Positions 46,260 to 54,563 of a stretch of DNA of 64,000 nucleotides are shown here, piece after piece. The position numbers and the translations under genes were made by a program. Origin of the DNA: JAZDCJ01 sp036311985 (lineage in GTDB: Bacteria; Actinomycetota; Actinomycetes; Actinomycetales; Micrococcaceae). The notes beneath the pieces were generated by a model. The model was given only the letters and a program-made list of their open reading frames with translations. It ran no database searches and was not told the origin of the DNA. The first letter of the stretch is position 1; each line of letters opens with the position of its first letter. Location of the stretch: NCBI RefSeq assembly GCF_036311985.1, contig NZ_JAZDCJ010000019.1. One strand, given 5' to 3'.

Positions 46260-47632
46260 CCCGCCGGCTGATCCTACTGGCCCTGCCGCTGCTGCTGACC
46301 CTCATGGCCGCGATCGGCATCCCGTGGGCCACGGCCATCGCCGAGCGGCACTCCACCGCGCTCGCAAACGACAGGATCGCCGACGCCACCCGCTTCGCCA
46401 TGGCCACGCTGCACTCGCTCACGGCGGACAACGGCGTCAGGCTGGAACGCGAGCTCGACGACTACGCCGAGCTCTTCGGCTCGCCCGTCTGGGTCGTGGA
46501 CCGGGAACGGGAGGTGCTGCACGCGCACGGCGGCGGCGCCCTCCCGGCCGGGGCCTCGGGCACGATCGACGCGGCGCTGGCCGGACAGCTGCCCCAGGTC
46601 GGCGGCGTGCTCTGGCCGTGGGGCCCGGACGCCGTCTACGTCGCCGCACCCGTGGGGATCGACTCCCAGGTCACCGCCGCCCTCGTGATCGAGGTGCCGA
46701 CGACCCGGGTGAAGGACGCGGTGCTCGAGGGGTGGCTCCGCGCCGCCGTCGTCCTCGCCGCCGCCATGACCGCCGCCGTCTGGATTCTCTGGCCGCTCAG
46801 CCGCTGGGTGCTCAAGCCGATCCGGACGCTCGCGGCCGCCGCCAACCGCGTGGCCGTCGGCGAGCTCGGGGCGCGCGCCCGCGGCGACGCCGGGCCACCG
46901 GAGCTCCGTGCCCTCGCCGGGACGTTCAACCGCATGGCGCATTCCGTGCAGGACACGTTCCGCCGCCAGGAGCAGTTCGTCCACGACGCCTCCCACCAGT
47001 TGCGCACGCCACTGACCGCGGTGCGGCTCGCCGTCGAGAACCTCGAGCCCGAGCTCACCACGGACGACGGCCGGGAGATCCAGCGGGAGGCTGTCCAGGA
47101 GCTGGACCGCATGGGCGCCCTCGTCGAATCGATGCTCGCCGCGACGCAGGCGGGGCCCGTGGCGACCGGGGCCGTGGACACCTCCGCCGGCCTCGGAGGA
47201 CGCGAGGAGCTGTGGGCGGCGGCCGCGGCGGCGCGCGGCTTCGGGTTCAGCGCCGCCATCGAGCCGGCGTCCGGCGTCGCCGAACCCACCGGCGGCCTGG
47301 CCCAGGTCCTCGACGAACTCGTCGAGAACGCGCTGCGGCTCTCGGGCGGGACCCGCGTGGGGGTGACCGGCCGGAGCGGGCGCGGGGACTACGTGATCGA
47401 GGTCGCCGACGACGGGCGGGGGCTGAGCCCGGCGGAGGCAGCGCAGGCCACCGGACGGTTCTGGCGCTCCCCCGCCCACCAGAACATCCCCGGAACGGGG
47501 CTCGGACTGCAGATCGTGGAGCAGTCCGTGCGGGACGTCGGCGGATCGCTCGAGCTCGAGTCGCCGCCAGCGGGCGGCGGGACCGGCCTGGTGGCCCGGA
47601 TCCGGCTGCCGCTGAGGGCCCCGGGGGCCTGA
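46256..47632 (+). CDS. sensor histidine kinase (TctE-like)
   Basis: A 458-residue kinase. One helix at 5-25, an extracytoplasmic sensor of about 130 residues, a second helix at 160-180, a HAMP linker (LKPIRTLAAAANRVAVGELG), a HisKA domain with His247 (SHQLRTPL) and HATPase boxes (N in ELVENAL, VADDGRGLSP, GTGLGLQIVEQ). Start overlaps the regulator stop (ATGA). It converges on the TAXI gene, separated by only 4 bp, so the kinase and the TAXI protein are encoded tail to tail. Confidence 0.88.
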   Translation: MTRRLILLALPLLLTLMAAIGIPWATAIAERHSTALANDRIADATRFAMATLHSLTADNGVRLERELDDYAELFGSPVWVVDREREVLHAHGGGALPAGASGTIDAALAGQLPQVGGVLWPWGPDAVYVAAPVGIDSQVTAALVIEVPTTRVKDAVLEGWLRAAVVLAAAMTAAVWILWPLSRWVLKPIRTLAAAANRVAVGELGARARGDAGPPELRALAGTFNRMAHSVQDTFRRQEQFVHDASHQLRTPLTAVRLAVENLEPELTTDDGREIQREAVQELDRMGALVESMLAATQAGPVATGAVDTSAGLGGREELWAAAAAARGFGFSAAIEPASGVAEPTGGLAQVLDELVENALRLSGGTRVGVTGRSGRGDYVIEVADDGRGLSPAEAAQATGRFWRSPAHQNIPGTGLGLQIVEQSVRDVGGSLELESPPAGGGTGLVARIRLPLRAPGA

Positions 47633-47636
47633 GGCA

Positions 47637-48584
47637 CTACGGCTTGGACTCCTGGTAGTAGGCCCGCGCCCCGGGATGCAGCGGCAGCGGAACCGTGGCA
47701 ATGCCGAACGTCTTCGAGATCTGCAGCGCCTCCGGGCGGATCGTGGACAGCTCCGCCGCGACGTCGTACAGCGCCGCCGTGAGCAGGTGCGCCTCGGCGT
47801 CCTCCATGGATCCGTGCACGGCGAGCAGCGTCGGGACCCCGAGCGCACCGACGGGCTCGGGCGTGCCGTAGGTGACGGCGGGGATCGTGACGGCCACGTA
47901 CTCGAGCGGGAACGCGGCGACGACGTCCGCGGCCTCGTCGGCGAGGTCCACGAGCCGGATCCTCCCGGCGCGCACGGCCTCCTGCAGCGCGGGCGTCGGC
48001 ATCCCCGTGAGGCTGAAGAGGGCGTCGACCCCGCCGTCCAGGAGGGCGCGGACCGACTCGCTCTGGGTCATGGTGCGCAGCTCGACCGAGGTGCCGGCCC
48101 GCTCAAGCAGCCGGCCGAGCGTGTACCGGGTCCCGGATTCGTCCTGCCCGCCGGCCACGACGAGGCCGTCGACGTCGGCGAGCCGATGGACGGACGAGTC
48201 CACGCGGACGGCGCAGTGCATCACGGAGTCATAGACGCGCGCGAGCGCCCGCAGCCCGGGTCCCTGCTCCGCACCGGTGTCCGTGTTGACGAAGCCGATC
48301 TCCGCCTGGCCCGTGTTCAGCAGCCGGATGTTCTCCTGCGAGGCGTCGGTGAAGACGACCTCCACACTCCCCGCGCCCCACTTCCGGTTGAGCAGTCCGG
48401 CGAGCGCCTGCCCCATCTCGCGGTACACCGCCCCCTCCGGTCCGGTCGCGAGACGCAGGGTCCGCCCCGGGCGCTCGGTGCCGTTGGCGCAGCCGGACGC
48501 GGCGAGGGGAAGCGCGAGCAGGCCCGCGAGGAGGCTGCGGCGGGTCGGGCGCGGACCGCCGGCCCCGCCGTCGTCGTACCCCAC
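47637..48584 (-). CDS. TAXI-family TRAP solute-binding lipoprotein (orphan)
   Basis: A 315-residue TAXI-type periplasmic-binding protein. RRSLLAG at about residues 15-21 is followed by a hydrophobic stretch and LAASGC (lipid Cys32). The binding domain has LRLATGPEGAVYREMGQALAGLL and RLLNTGQAEIGFVNTD, the TAXI signature. I chose GTG 48584, because GGGGAGG precedes it at good spacing; GTG 48593 has none. No TRAP membrane subunit is in the window, so it may instead be a sensor partner for the kinase gene facing it. Confidence 0.8.
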   Translation of the reverse strand: MGYDDGGAGGPRPTRRSLLAGLLALPLAASGCANGTERPGRTLRLATGPEGAVYREMGQALAGLLNRKWGAGSVEVVFTDASQENIRLLNTGQAEIGFVNTDTGAEQGPGLRALARVYDSVMHCAVRVDSSVHRLADVDGLVVAGGQDESGTRYTLGRLLERAGTSVELRTMTQSESVRALLDGGVDALFSLTGMPTPALQEAVRAGRIRLVDLADEAADVVAAFPLEYVAVTIPAVTYGTPEPVGALGVPTLLAVHGSMEDAEAHLLTAALYDVAAELSTIRPEALQISKTFGIATVPLPLHPGARAYYQESKP

Positions 48585-48626
48585 GGCCGCCACCTCCCCT
48601 ACGTCAAGACAACCTTAAGAATCCAG

Positions 48627-48653
48627 TGTGCCCGTGGTCACATCACACCACGG
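48627..48653. promoter_or_regulatory. CRP-like site and dyad in the TAXI/symporter divergent promoter
   Basis: TGTGCCCGTGGTCACA (48627-48642) matches TGTGA-N6-TCACA except one base. Overlapping it, CCGTGGT (48632) and ACCACGG (48647) form a 7-bp dyad with an 8-nt spacer. The site is 57-83 bp upstream of the symporter start and 43-69 bp from the TAXI start, fitting shared control. Confidence 0.45.
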
Positions 48654-48709
48654 CGCCCAGAGTGGATGTGACCCAACCTACATGCAACGCCGCGTGAAAG
48701 GCCCCGACC

Positions 48710-50203
48710 ATGTCCTCCCCCACCGTCCAGCAGAAAAAGAAGAAGCCCTGGTACTCGCACCTCTACGTGTGGGTCCTGATCGGCATCGCCGTCGGCATCG
48801 TGATCGGCGTCGTCTGGCCGGCCGTCGGCGAGCAGATGCGCTGGCTCGCCACCCTGTTCATCAACCTCGTCAAGGTCGTGATCGCCCCGACGATCTTCGC
48901 GACCGTCGTCGTCGGCATCGCCGGCCTGGGCAACCTGGCCAAGGCGGGGGGCCTCGCGCTGCGCACCGTGGTCTACTTCAACATCACCACCGTGATCGCC
49001 CTCGGCCTCGGCCTCGTCATGATCAACCTGTTCAAGCCGGGCGCGGGCCTGAACTACGACGTCGCCTCCTTCGACGGCTCCGCGGCGGACGCGACCATCG
49101 AGTCCGCCGGCGCCGTCGCCGGCTCCGGGATCTCCGACTTCGTCCTGGGCCTCGTGCCGACCTCCTTCATGTCGGCGTTCGTCGACGGACAGCTCCTGCA
49201 GGTCCTCCTGCTCGCCATCCTCACCGCCGTCGCGATCGCCATGCTCGGCGAGCGCGGCAAGCCCGTGGTGCGTGCCCTCGACGTCTTCGCGAAGGTCATG
49301 TTCGGCGTGATCAAGATGGTCATGTGGGTCGCCCCGATCGGCGCCATGGGCGGCATCGCGTTCACGATCGGCAAGCACGGCCACGAGATCCTCGGAAACC
49401 TCGCGTTCTTCATGGGGTCCTTCTGGCTGACCTGCCTGATCTTCATCTTCCTGTGCCTCGGCCCCATCTGCTACGCGGCGGGCTTCAGCATCTTCAAGTA
49501 CATCCGCTACATCAAGGACGAGCTGCTGATCGTGCTCGGCACCTCCTCCTCGGAGACCGTGCTGCCGCGCATGATGACCAAGCTGGAGGCCGCGGGCACG
49601 CCTAAGCACGTCGTGGGCCTGACCATCCCGACGGGCTACTCCTTCAACCTGGACGGGACCGCGATCTACATGACCATGGGCGCCATGTTCATCGCCCAGG
49701 CCTTCGGGATCGACGTCCCGCTGGCCACGCAGATCGGCCTGCTGCTGTTCATGCTGGTCTCCTCCAACGGCGCGGCGGGCGTCTCCGGCGCCGGCCTCGT
49801 GACGCTGGCCGCCTCGATCGCGGCCTTCGACCACATCATCCCGATGGTGGGCCTGGCCCTCATCGTCGGCATCGACCGCTTTATGTCCGAGGGCCGCGCG
49901 CTGACCAACCTGACCGGCAACGGCATCGGCACGCTCGTGATCGCCCGCTGGACGGGGGCGCTGGACCGGGAGCGCCTGCGCTTTGTCCTGGACAACCCGG
50001 ACAGCGTCGACGTCGAGGAGCTCATGCGGGACGGCGACGCCCCGGGCCAGGGGCTGGCCCTCTCCGCCGAGGCCGCGGAGCGCAAGGCCGCGATCGCCAC
50101 GGGGGACTACTCCAGGCACGACGCCGATGCCTCCGCCCCGGACGACGGCCCCACGGGCGGGCGCGAGCCCGGGCGGGAACCCGAGCCGGCCCGGAGGGGC
50201 TGA
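48710..50203 (+). CDS. cation:dicarboxylate symporter (DAACS family, DctA-like)
   Basis: A 497-residue carrier with about eight helices plus two re-entrant loops. Family signatures are LFINLVKVVIAPTIFATVVVGIAGLG, the serine-rich LGTSSSETVLPRMMTKLE, TGYSFNLDGTAIYMTMGAMFIAQAFG and SSNGAAGVSGAGLVTLAASIAAF. It couples uptake of C4-dicarboxylates or acidic amino acids to H+ or Na+. The C-terminal tail of about 60 residues is acidic and disordered. The exact substrate (dicarboxylate or glutamate) is undecided. Confidence 0.88.
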   Translation: MSSPTVQQKKKKPWYSHLYVWVLIGIAVGIVIGVVWPAVGEQMRWLATLFINLVKVVIAPTIFATVVVGIAGLGNLAKAGGLALRTVVYFNITTVIALGLGLVMINLFKPGAGLNYDVASFDGSAADATIESAGAVAGSGISDFVLGLVPTSFMSAFVDGQLLQVLLLAILTAVAIAMLGERGKPVVRALDVFAKVMFGVIKMVMWVAPIGAMGGIAFTIGKHGHEILGNLAFFMGSFWLTCLIFIFLCLGPICYAAGFSIFKYIRYIKDELLIVLGTSSSETVLPRMMTKLEAAGTPKHVVGLTIPTGYSFNLDGTAIYMTMGAMFIAQAFGIDVPLATQIGLLLFMLVSSNGAAGVSGAGLVTLAASIAAFDHIIPMVGLALIVGIDRFMSEGRALTNLTGNGIGTLVIARWTGALDRERLRFVLDNPDSVDVEELMRDGDAPGQGLALSAEAAERKAAIATGDYSRHDADASAPDDGPTGGREPGREPEPARRG

Positions 50204-50215
50204 GCGCTCCCGGGC

Positions 50216-50256
50216 GACGCCGGCCGCCCCGCCTTCCCGGCGGGGCGGCCGGCGTC
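50216..50256. terminator. perfect 18-bp hairpin between convergent genes
   Basis: An 18-bp GC stem (GACGCCGGCCGCCCCGCC and its complement) with a 5-nt TTCCC loop starts 12 bp after the symporter stop and ends 1 bp before the EamA stop. It should terminate transcription from both sides. Confidence 0.75.
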
Positions 50257-50257
50257 G

Positions 50258-51205
50258 TCAGCCCACGCTGCGCAACTCGTCGGCCCGGACGAGCAGGACC
50301 CCGAGGACGATCAGGGCGCCGCCGAGGAGCTGGATCGCGGCCGGGAGCTCCTGCAGCAGCAGCCACGCCCAGAGCACGGCGAAGAGCACCTCGGTGAGGG
50401 AGACGAAGGAGGCCAGTTTGGTGCCGAGCGCACGGGCCGCCATGATGCCGGAGACGTAGGCGAGCACCGTGGCCATGAGCACGAGCCCGCCGAGCGCCGC
50501 CCACCAGGGCAGGGCGAAGCCGGAGAACTCGACCTGTCCGAACACGGCCCGCATCGGCAGCAGCCGCGCGGCGCCGAGCAGGAGCATCAGGACGGCGCCG
50601 ACGAACAGGCCGCCCGTGGCCAGGACGAGGGGCGGAAGCGTGTCGTTCGCCTTGGCCGTGATGAAGAAGTAGACGGCGAGGCCCACGGCGGCGCCGAGCC
50701 CCCAGAGCACGCCGACCGGGTCCACCCGCTGGGCGCCGGTGAGGTCGAGCACCAGGACGAGGCCACCGAGGGAGAGCGCGGCTCCGGCGATCGTCAGTCC
50801 GCGGGGCCGCCGGCGCGTGCGGACCCAGAGCGTCAGGACGATCAGGACGGGGGCCAGGTACTCGAGCAGCAGGGCGACGCCGACGCTGAGCCGCTCGACG
50901 GCCTGGAAGTAGGCGAACTGGCAGATGCCCACCCCGAAGACGCCGAAGAGCAGGATCGGGCGCCAGTTGGCCAGCACCGAACCCCAGCGGCCGCGGAGCA
51001 TGAACAGCGTGGGGATCAGCAGGACGAGCGCCGCCCCGGACATCCGGGCGCCGACGGCCGCGCCACTCGTCCAGCCGGCCTCGAGGAGCGGCTTGGCGAA
51101 GGAGCCGGAGATCCCGAAGACGGCCGAGCTGAAGAGGGCGATCCAGATGCCGCGCAGGGACGGCCGCGGCGTGGCTTGGAGGGTGACGGGAGCGGTGGAT
51201 GCCAT
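50258..51205 (-). CDS. EamA-family exporter (RhtA-like)
   Basis: A 315-residue transporter with ten helices arranged as two EamA repeats (IWIALFSSAVFGISGSFAKPLLEAGWTSGAAVGARM... and WGLGAAVGLAVYFFITAKAND...). RhtA-type members export threonine/homoserine or other amino acids. It is divergent from a CGNR-type regulator gene, a common pairing, and the palindrome at 51247-51259 separates them. Its putative -10 TATAAC lies at 51242-51237. Confidence 0.85.
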   Translation of the reverse strand: MASTAPVTLQATPRPSLRGIWIALFSSAVFGISGSFAKPLLEAGWTSGAAVGARMSGAALVLLIPTLFMLRGRWGSVLANWRPILLFGVFGVGICQFAYFQAVERLSVGVALLLEYLAPVLIVLTLWVRTRRRPRGLTIAGAALSLGGLVLVLDLTGAQRVDPVGVLWGLGAAVGLAVYFFITAKANDTLPPLVLATGGLFVGAVLMLLLGAARLLPMRAVFGQVEFSGFALPWWAALGGLVLMATVLAYVSGIMAARALGTKLASFVSLTEVLFAVLWAWLLLQELPAAIQLLGGALIVLGVLLVRADELRSVG

Positions 51206-51246
51206 GTTCTGCCTCGGTTGTCAGGAGCGTGGGAGGTTATACTGCT

Positions 51247-51259
51247 TACCCTAAGGGTA
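51247..51259. promoter_or_regulatory. 13-bp perfect palindrome in the divergent EamA/CGNR promoter
   Basis: TACCCTAAGGGTA with a single central A, placed between the two start codons (42 bp from EamA, 33 bp from CGNR) and next to the EamA -10. It is well placed for repression by the CGNR protein. Confidence 0.55.
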
Positions 51260-51291
51260 CGGCCGGTTCGCCGGAAACGACAGGAGTCATC

Positions 51292-51834
51292 ATGACGTTT
51301 GCCCCTGACACGGAAGTGGCGCTCGCGAGCGTCGTGAACCTCGTCAACACGGAGTCCGGCGGGGCGGACGGACTGCTGACCCTCGCGGACCTCGACGCCT
51401 TCCTGGAGCGCGAGCAGTTCACGGGCTCCCGCACGCACACCGCCTCCGAGCTGCGCGACGTCCGCCAGCTGCGCAGCGTCCTCCGCGGGATCTGGACCTC
51501 CACGGAGGACGACGCGGTCGAGGCCGTGAACCGGATCCTCCGCAACGCGCGCGCCCTGCCCCAGCTCGTCAGGCACGACCAGTGGGACTACCACCTGCAC
51601 GCGACCATCCCGGAGGCGCCGCTCGTGGAGCGCATGGCGGTCGAGGCGGCCATGGCGATCGTCGACGTCATCCGCACGGGCGAGCTGGGCCGCCTCCGGG
51701 TCTGCGCGGCAGCCGACTGCGCCGACCTGGTGCTGGACCTGTCCCGCAACCGCTCCAAGCGCTACTGCAGCACGGGCAACTGCGCCAACCGGGAACACGT
51801 GCGCGCCTACCGCGCCCGGCGCGGCCGCGGCTGA
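51292..51834 (+). CDS. CGNR zinc-finger (ABATE domain) transcriptional regulator
   Basis: A 180-residue protein. The N-terminal domain (VNLVNTESGGADGLLTLADLDAFLE...LRDVRQLRSVLRGIW) is of the ABATE/DUF1470 kind; the C-terminal zinc finger CAAADCADLVLDLSRNRSKRYCSTGNCANREHVRAYRAR carries four Cys ligands and the CGNR-like CSTGNCANR core. Such proteins are thought to regulate the transporter gene next door. CAGGAG lies 6 nt before ATG 51292. Confidence 0.85.
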   Translation: MTFAPDTEVALASVVNLVNTESGGADGLLTLADLDAFLEREQFTGSRTHTASELRDVRQLRSVLRGIWTSTEDDAVEAVNRILRNARALPQLVRHDQWDYHLHATIPEAPLVERMAVEAAMAIVDVIRTGELGRLRVCAAADCADLVLDLSRNRSKRYCSTGNCANREHVRAYRARRGRG

Positions 51835-51897
51835 GGGGGTCCTATGCTGGTGGTATCCGGGCCGACGAGGCGCCCGGGCCCGGCGGAAGGAACGCAC

Positions 51898-52209
51898 ATG
51901 AGCATCCCGAATGGCGAAGAGCACCACGCGTCCGAGGACTACGACGTCGACCTCGAGCGGGCCAACGACGGCGCCTTCAAGGCGGCCGGACGCTGGGTCG
52001 TCGGGCTCGCGGACGCCGTGCTGGGCGGCGACGGTTCGGACGTCATGGGCGCGACGGCCGTGGTGCGGCGGATCGACAACGACGAAGAGGTCCTGCGCAT
52101 CACGGGGAACAACATCGACGAGGCCGAGGGCCTCGTGGCCCTGATCCGCCGCGACCTCGAGGAGATGACGCGCGAGGAGTTCCTGCGCGAGTGGGGCGGA
52201 CGCCCCTAG
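51898..52209 (+). CDS. hypothetical 103-residue protein
   Basis: A small acidic protein starting MSIPNGEEHHASEDYDVDLERANDGAFKAAGRWV. The middle has LGGDGSDVMGATAVVRRIDNDEEVLRITGNNIDEAEGLV and the end LREWGGRP. No membrane segment or signal. GGAAGGAAC before ATG 51898 sets the start, and TATGCT at 51843-51848 is a -10 candidate. I do not recognise it. Confidence 0.6.
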   Translation: MSIPNGEEHHASEDYDVDLERANDGAFKAAGRWVVGLADAVLGGDGSDVMGATAVVRRIDNDEEVLRITGNNIDEAEGLVALIRRDLEEMTREEFLREWGGRP

Positions 52210-52231
52210 CTGCGGTGGCCGCCGCGGCCGG

Positions 52232-52528
52232 CTAGTGGCCCTTGGGCTTCTGGTCCGGGTTGGCGGAGGAGCGGTTCACGCCGGAGCCGGTGCCCATGTC
52301 CTTGGGGTTCTCCTTGCCCGCCATGCTCATCAGGGAGATCACGAGCAGGCAGGCGATGAAGGCGATGCCGAACGCCGTGAGTCCGACGTCGATCCGCAGG
52401 GCCTTGTCCGATCCCCCGGTGGCGGCGACGGCACCAGTGACGCCCGCGATCAGCCCCATGACCAGGGAGAAGATCAGCGGCGCCTTGATGCTCTGCTGCC
52501 ACTGCGGCTTGGACGGGTTGCTGCCCAC
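52232..52528 (-). CDS. small two-helix membrane protein, hypothetical
   Basis: A 98-residue protein with two helices (17-37 ALIFSLVMGLIAGVTGAVAA-like and 50-70 ALTAFGIAFIACLLVISLM) and a polar C-terminus (NRSSANPDQKPKGH). GGAGGCACATCC precedes GTG 52528. Similar tiny membrane proteins are common and uncharacterised in Micrococcaceae. Confidence 0.6.
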   Translation of the reverse strand: MGSNPSKPQWQQSIKAPLIFSLVMGLIAGVTGAVAATGGSDKALRIDVGLTAFGIAFIACLLVISLMSMAGKENPKDMGTGSGVNRSSANPDQKPKGH

Positions 52529-52575
52529 GGATGTGCCTCCTGACGGGATGGGGATGACCCCTAGTCTACCGGCGC

Positions 52576-53163
52576 TCAGGCGCGCCGGGCGTCGTGCCGG
52601 TAGCCGAAGGCCGCGATGGCCAGGAAGACGCCGATGATCACGGCCCCGCCGCCGGCGAGGCCGAGGATCCCGTGGGCGTCGAGCCCGTTGAACCCGCCGA
52701 CGTAGAGCGAGACGCCCGTCCCCGCGCCGATCACGCCGGTGATGAGCAGTTCGCGGGCCGGGACCAGCTCCCGCCGGTGGCGGGCCCACGCCGCGACCTC
52801 GACGACGCCCGCGACGAGGAGCGCCGTGCCCGCGCCCGCGATCACGCCGGCCGCGGTGGGGACGAAGATCACGTAGGCGGCGGCGAGCGACCACGCGATC
52901 GCGGCGCCGCCGAGGAAGCCGCGGACCGGGGACGGAACCACCGGGGCCTGGGCGAAGTCCCACGCCGCCTTCGAGGTCAGGACCAGGTAGCCCGCGATCG
53001 TGTAGGCCACGAGGGCGTCGCTGGGCCCGGACCCGCCGAGCTTCTGGTCCAGGCCCGGCCAGAAGACGGAGACGAGCCCGAACACGAGCGCCACGACGGC
53101 GCGGAACAGGATCGGCTTCCACAGGGCGGCTGCGGTCTCGGGCGGGGTGGTCGCGGAAGGCAC
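52576..53163 (-). CDS. membrane protein, HdeD/DUF308-like
   Basis: A 195-residue protein with about six helices (LFRAVVALVFGLVSVFW, ALVAYTIAGYLVL, IAWSLAAAYVIFV, AGVIAGAGTALLVAGVVEV, LLITGVIGAGTGVSLYVGG, GGAVIIGVFLAIAAFG). The repeated small-helix layout fits HdeD/DUF308 proteins. Role unknown. Confidence 0.6.
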   Translation of the reverse strand: MPSATTPPETAAALWKPILFRAVVALVFGLVSVFWPGLDQKLGGSGPSDALVAYTIAGYLVLTSKAAWDFAQAPVVPSPVRGFLGGAAIAWSLAAAYVIFVPTAAGVIAGAGTALLVAGVVEVAAWARHRRELVPARELLITGVIGAGTGVSLYVGGFNGLDAHGILGLAGGGAVIIGVFLAIAAFGYRHDARRA

Positions 53164-53213
53164 CCCAGCAGTCTACCCACCCGGTGCCGCACGCCCCCGG
53201 CGCGGGGCGCGGC

Positions 53214-54563
53214 TCAGGTTCCGGTGCGCATCCAGGCGTCGTTGCGCACGCGCCACGCGAGCGTCGCGGCGCGGGCCGCCATGTAGCCGACGCCGAAGGC
53301 GAGCCAGAGCCAGAGGATGCCCCCGGTGCCCGGCAGCTCGCGGGACGACGCGGCCCAGAGCAGCGGGGCGTAGGCGGCGAGGGCCACGAGCCCGGCGAGG
53401 GCCAGGTAGCGGGCGTCGCCGGCCCCGATGAGGACCCCGTCGAGGACGAACACGAGCCCGCAGAGCGGCTGGGCCGCGGCGAGCACCCAGAGTCCCACGG
53501 CGGCCGCCTGGCGCACGGAGGGATCGGACGTGAAGAGCGCCCCGGCGAACGGCGCGGCCGCGGCCAGCACCGCACCCGTGGCGGCCCCGAACGCCACGCC
53601 CCACCACGTCATGGTGCGCGTCAGCCGGCGGGCCAGCTCCTTGTCCCCGGCGCCGAGCTCCTTGCCGATGAGCGCCTGGGCGGCGATCGCGAGGGCGTCG
53701 AGGGCGAACGCGAGGAAGGTGAAGACGGTGAAGACGAGCTGGTGCGCCGCGAGCGTCAGCGCGCCGTGCGAGGTCGCGACCCAGACGGTGGCGAGGATGC
53801 CCGCGCGCAGGCTCAGCGTCCGCAGCATGAGCCACGAGCCGACGGCCCCGGTGGAGGCCATGCCGGCGGCGTGCGGGCGCAGCGCCACCCCGGCCGAACG
53901 CATCCGCGGCAGCAGGATCCACAGGTACGCCGCGGCCATGCCCCATTGGGCGATCGAGGTGCCGAGCGCGGAGCCGGCGACGGACATCCCCGCCCCGTAC
54001 ACGAGGACCAGGTTGAGCACGATGTTCGCCGCGAAGCCGGCCCCGGCGATCACGAGCGGGGTCCGGGTGTCCTGCAGGCCGCGCAGCACGCCCGTCGCCG
54101 CGAGGACCAGGAGCATCGCCGGCAGCCCCGGCATGGACCAGCGCACGTAGTCGATCGCGAAGCCCAGCACGCCGTCCCGGGCGCCCATCGCCGCCAGGAG
54201 CGCCGGAGCCGCGAGCCAGCCCGCCGTGGCGAGGACGAGCCCGAGGGCGAACGCGAGCTGGATCCCGTCCCGGCCCACGGCGAGCGCATCCGCCATCCTC
54301 CCCGCACCGAAGCGCCGGGCGACGGCGGGCGTCGTCGAGTAGGCCAGGAAGATCATGAGCCCCACGGCGGTGTGCAGCACGGTGGTGCCGAGGCCCGCCC
54401 CGGCGAGTTCGGTGAGGCCGAGGTGGCCGACGATCGCGGTGTCCGCCATGAGGAAGAGCGGTTCGGCGACGAGCGCGCCCAGGGCGGGGAGCGCGAGGGC
54501 GAGGATGCGGCGCCCGAGGCGCGGCCCCGGCGTCGTACGGGATCGGGGGGACGCGTCGCTCAC
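53214..54563 (-). CDS. MATE family efflux transporter (DinF subgroup)
   Basis: A 449-residue exporter with 12 helices in two six-helix bundles. EPLFLMADTAIVGHLGLTELAGAGLGTTV and RGLQDTRTPLVIAG in the first half, AAQALIGKELGAGD and DGVLIGAGDARYLAL in the second, are typical of DinF-type MATE proteins that extrude cationic drugs using H+ or Na+. The GTG start overlaps the upstream MFS stop (GTGA). Confidence 0.88.
   Translation of the reverse strand: MSDASPRSRTTPGPRLGRRILALALPALGALVAEPLFLMADTAIVGHLGLTELAGAGLGTTVLHTAVGLMIFLAYSTTPAVARRFGAGRMADALAVGRDGIQLAFALGLVLATAGWLAAPALLAAMGARDGVLGFAIDYVRWSMPGLPAMLLVLAATGVLRGLQDTRTPLVIAGAGFAANIVLNLVLVYGAGMSVAGSALGTSIAQWGMAAAYLWILLPRMRSAGVALRPHAAGMASTGAVGSWLMLRTLSLRAGILATVWVATSHGALTLAAHQLVFTVFTFLAFALDALAIAAQALIGKELGAGDKELARRLTRTMTWWGVAFGAATGAVLAAAAPFAGALFTSDPSVRQAAAVGLWVLAAAQPLCGLVFVLDGVLIGAGDARYLALAGLVALAAYAPLLWAASSRELPGTGGILWLWLAFGVGYMAARAATLAWRVRNDAWMRTGT

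Noticed and set aside
45558..47632. Two-component system as CopRS copper sensor because it follows copA.
   Set aside because: CsoR already controls the copper operon, the pair has its own promoter (TATCTT before 45558), and the sensor lacks Met/His clusters; the TAXI/symporter neighbours fit better.
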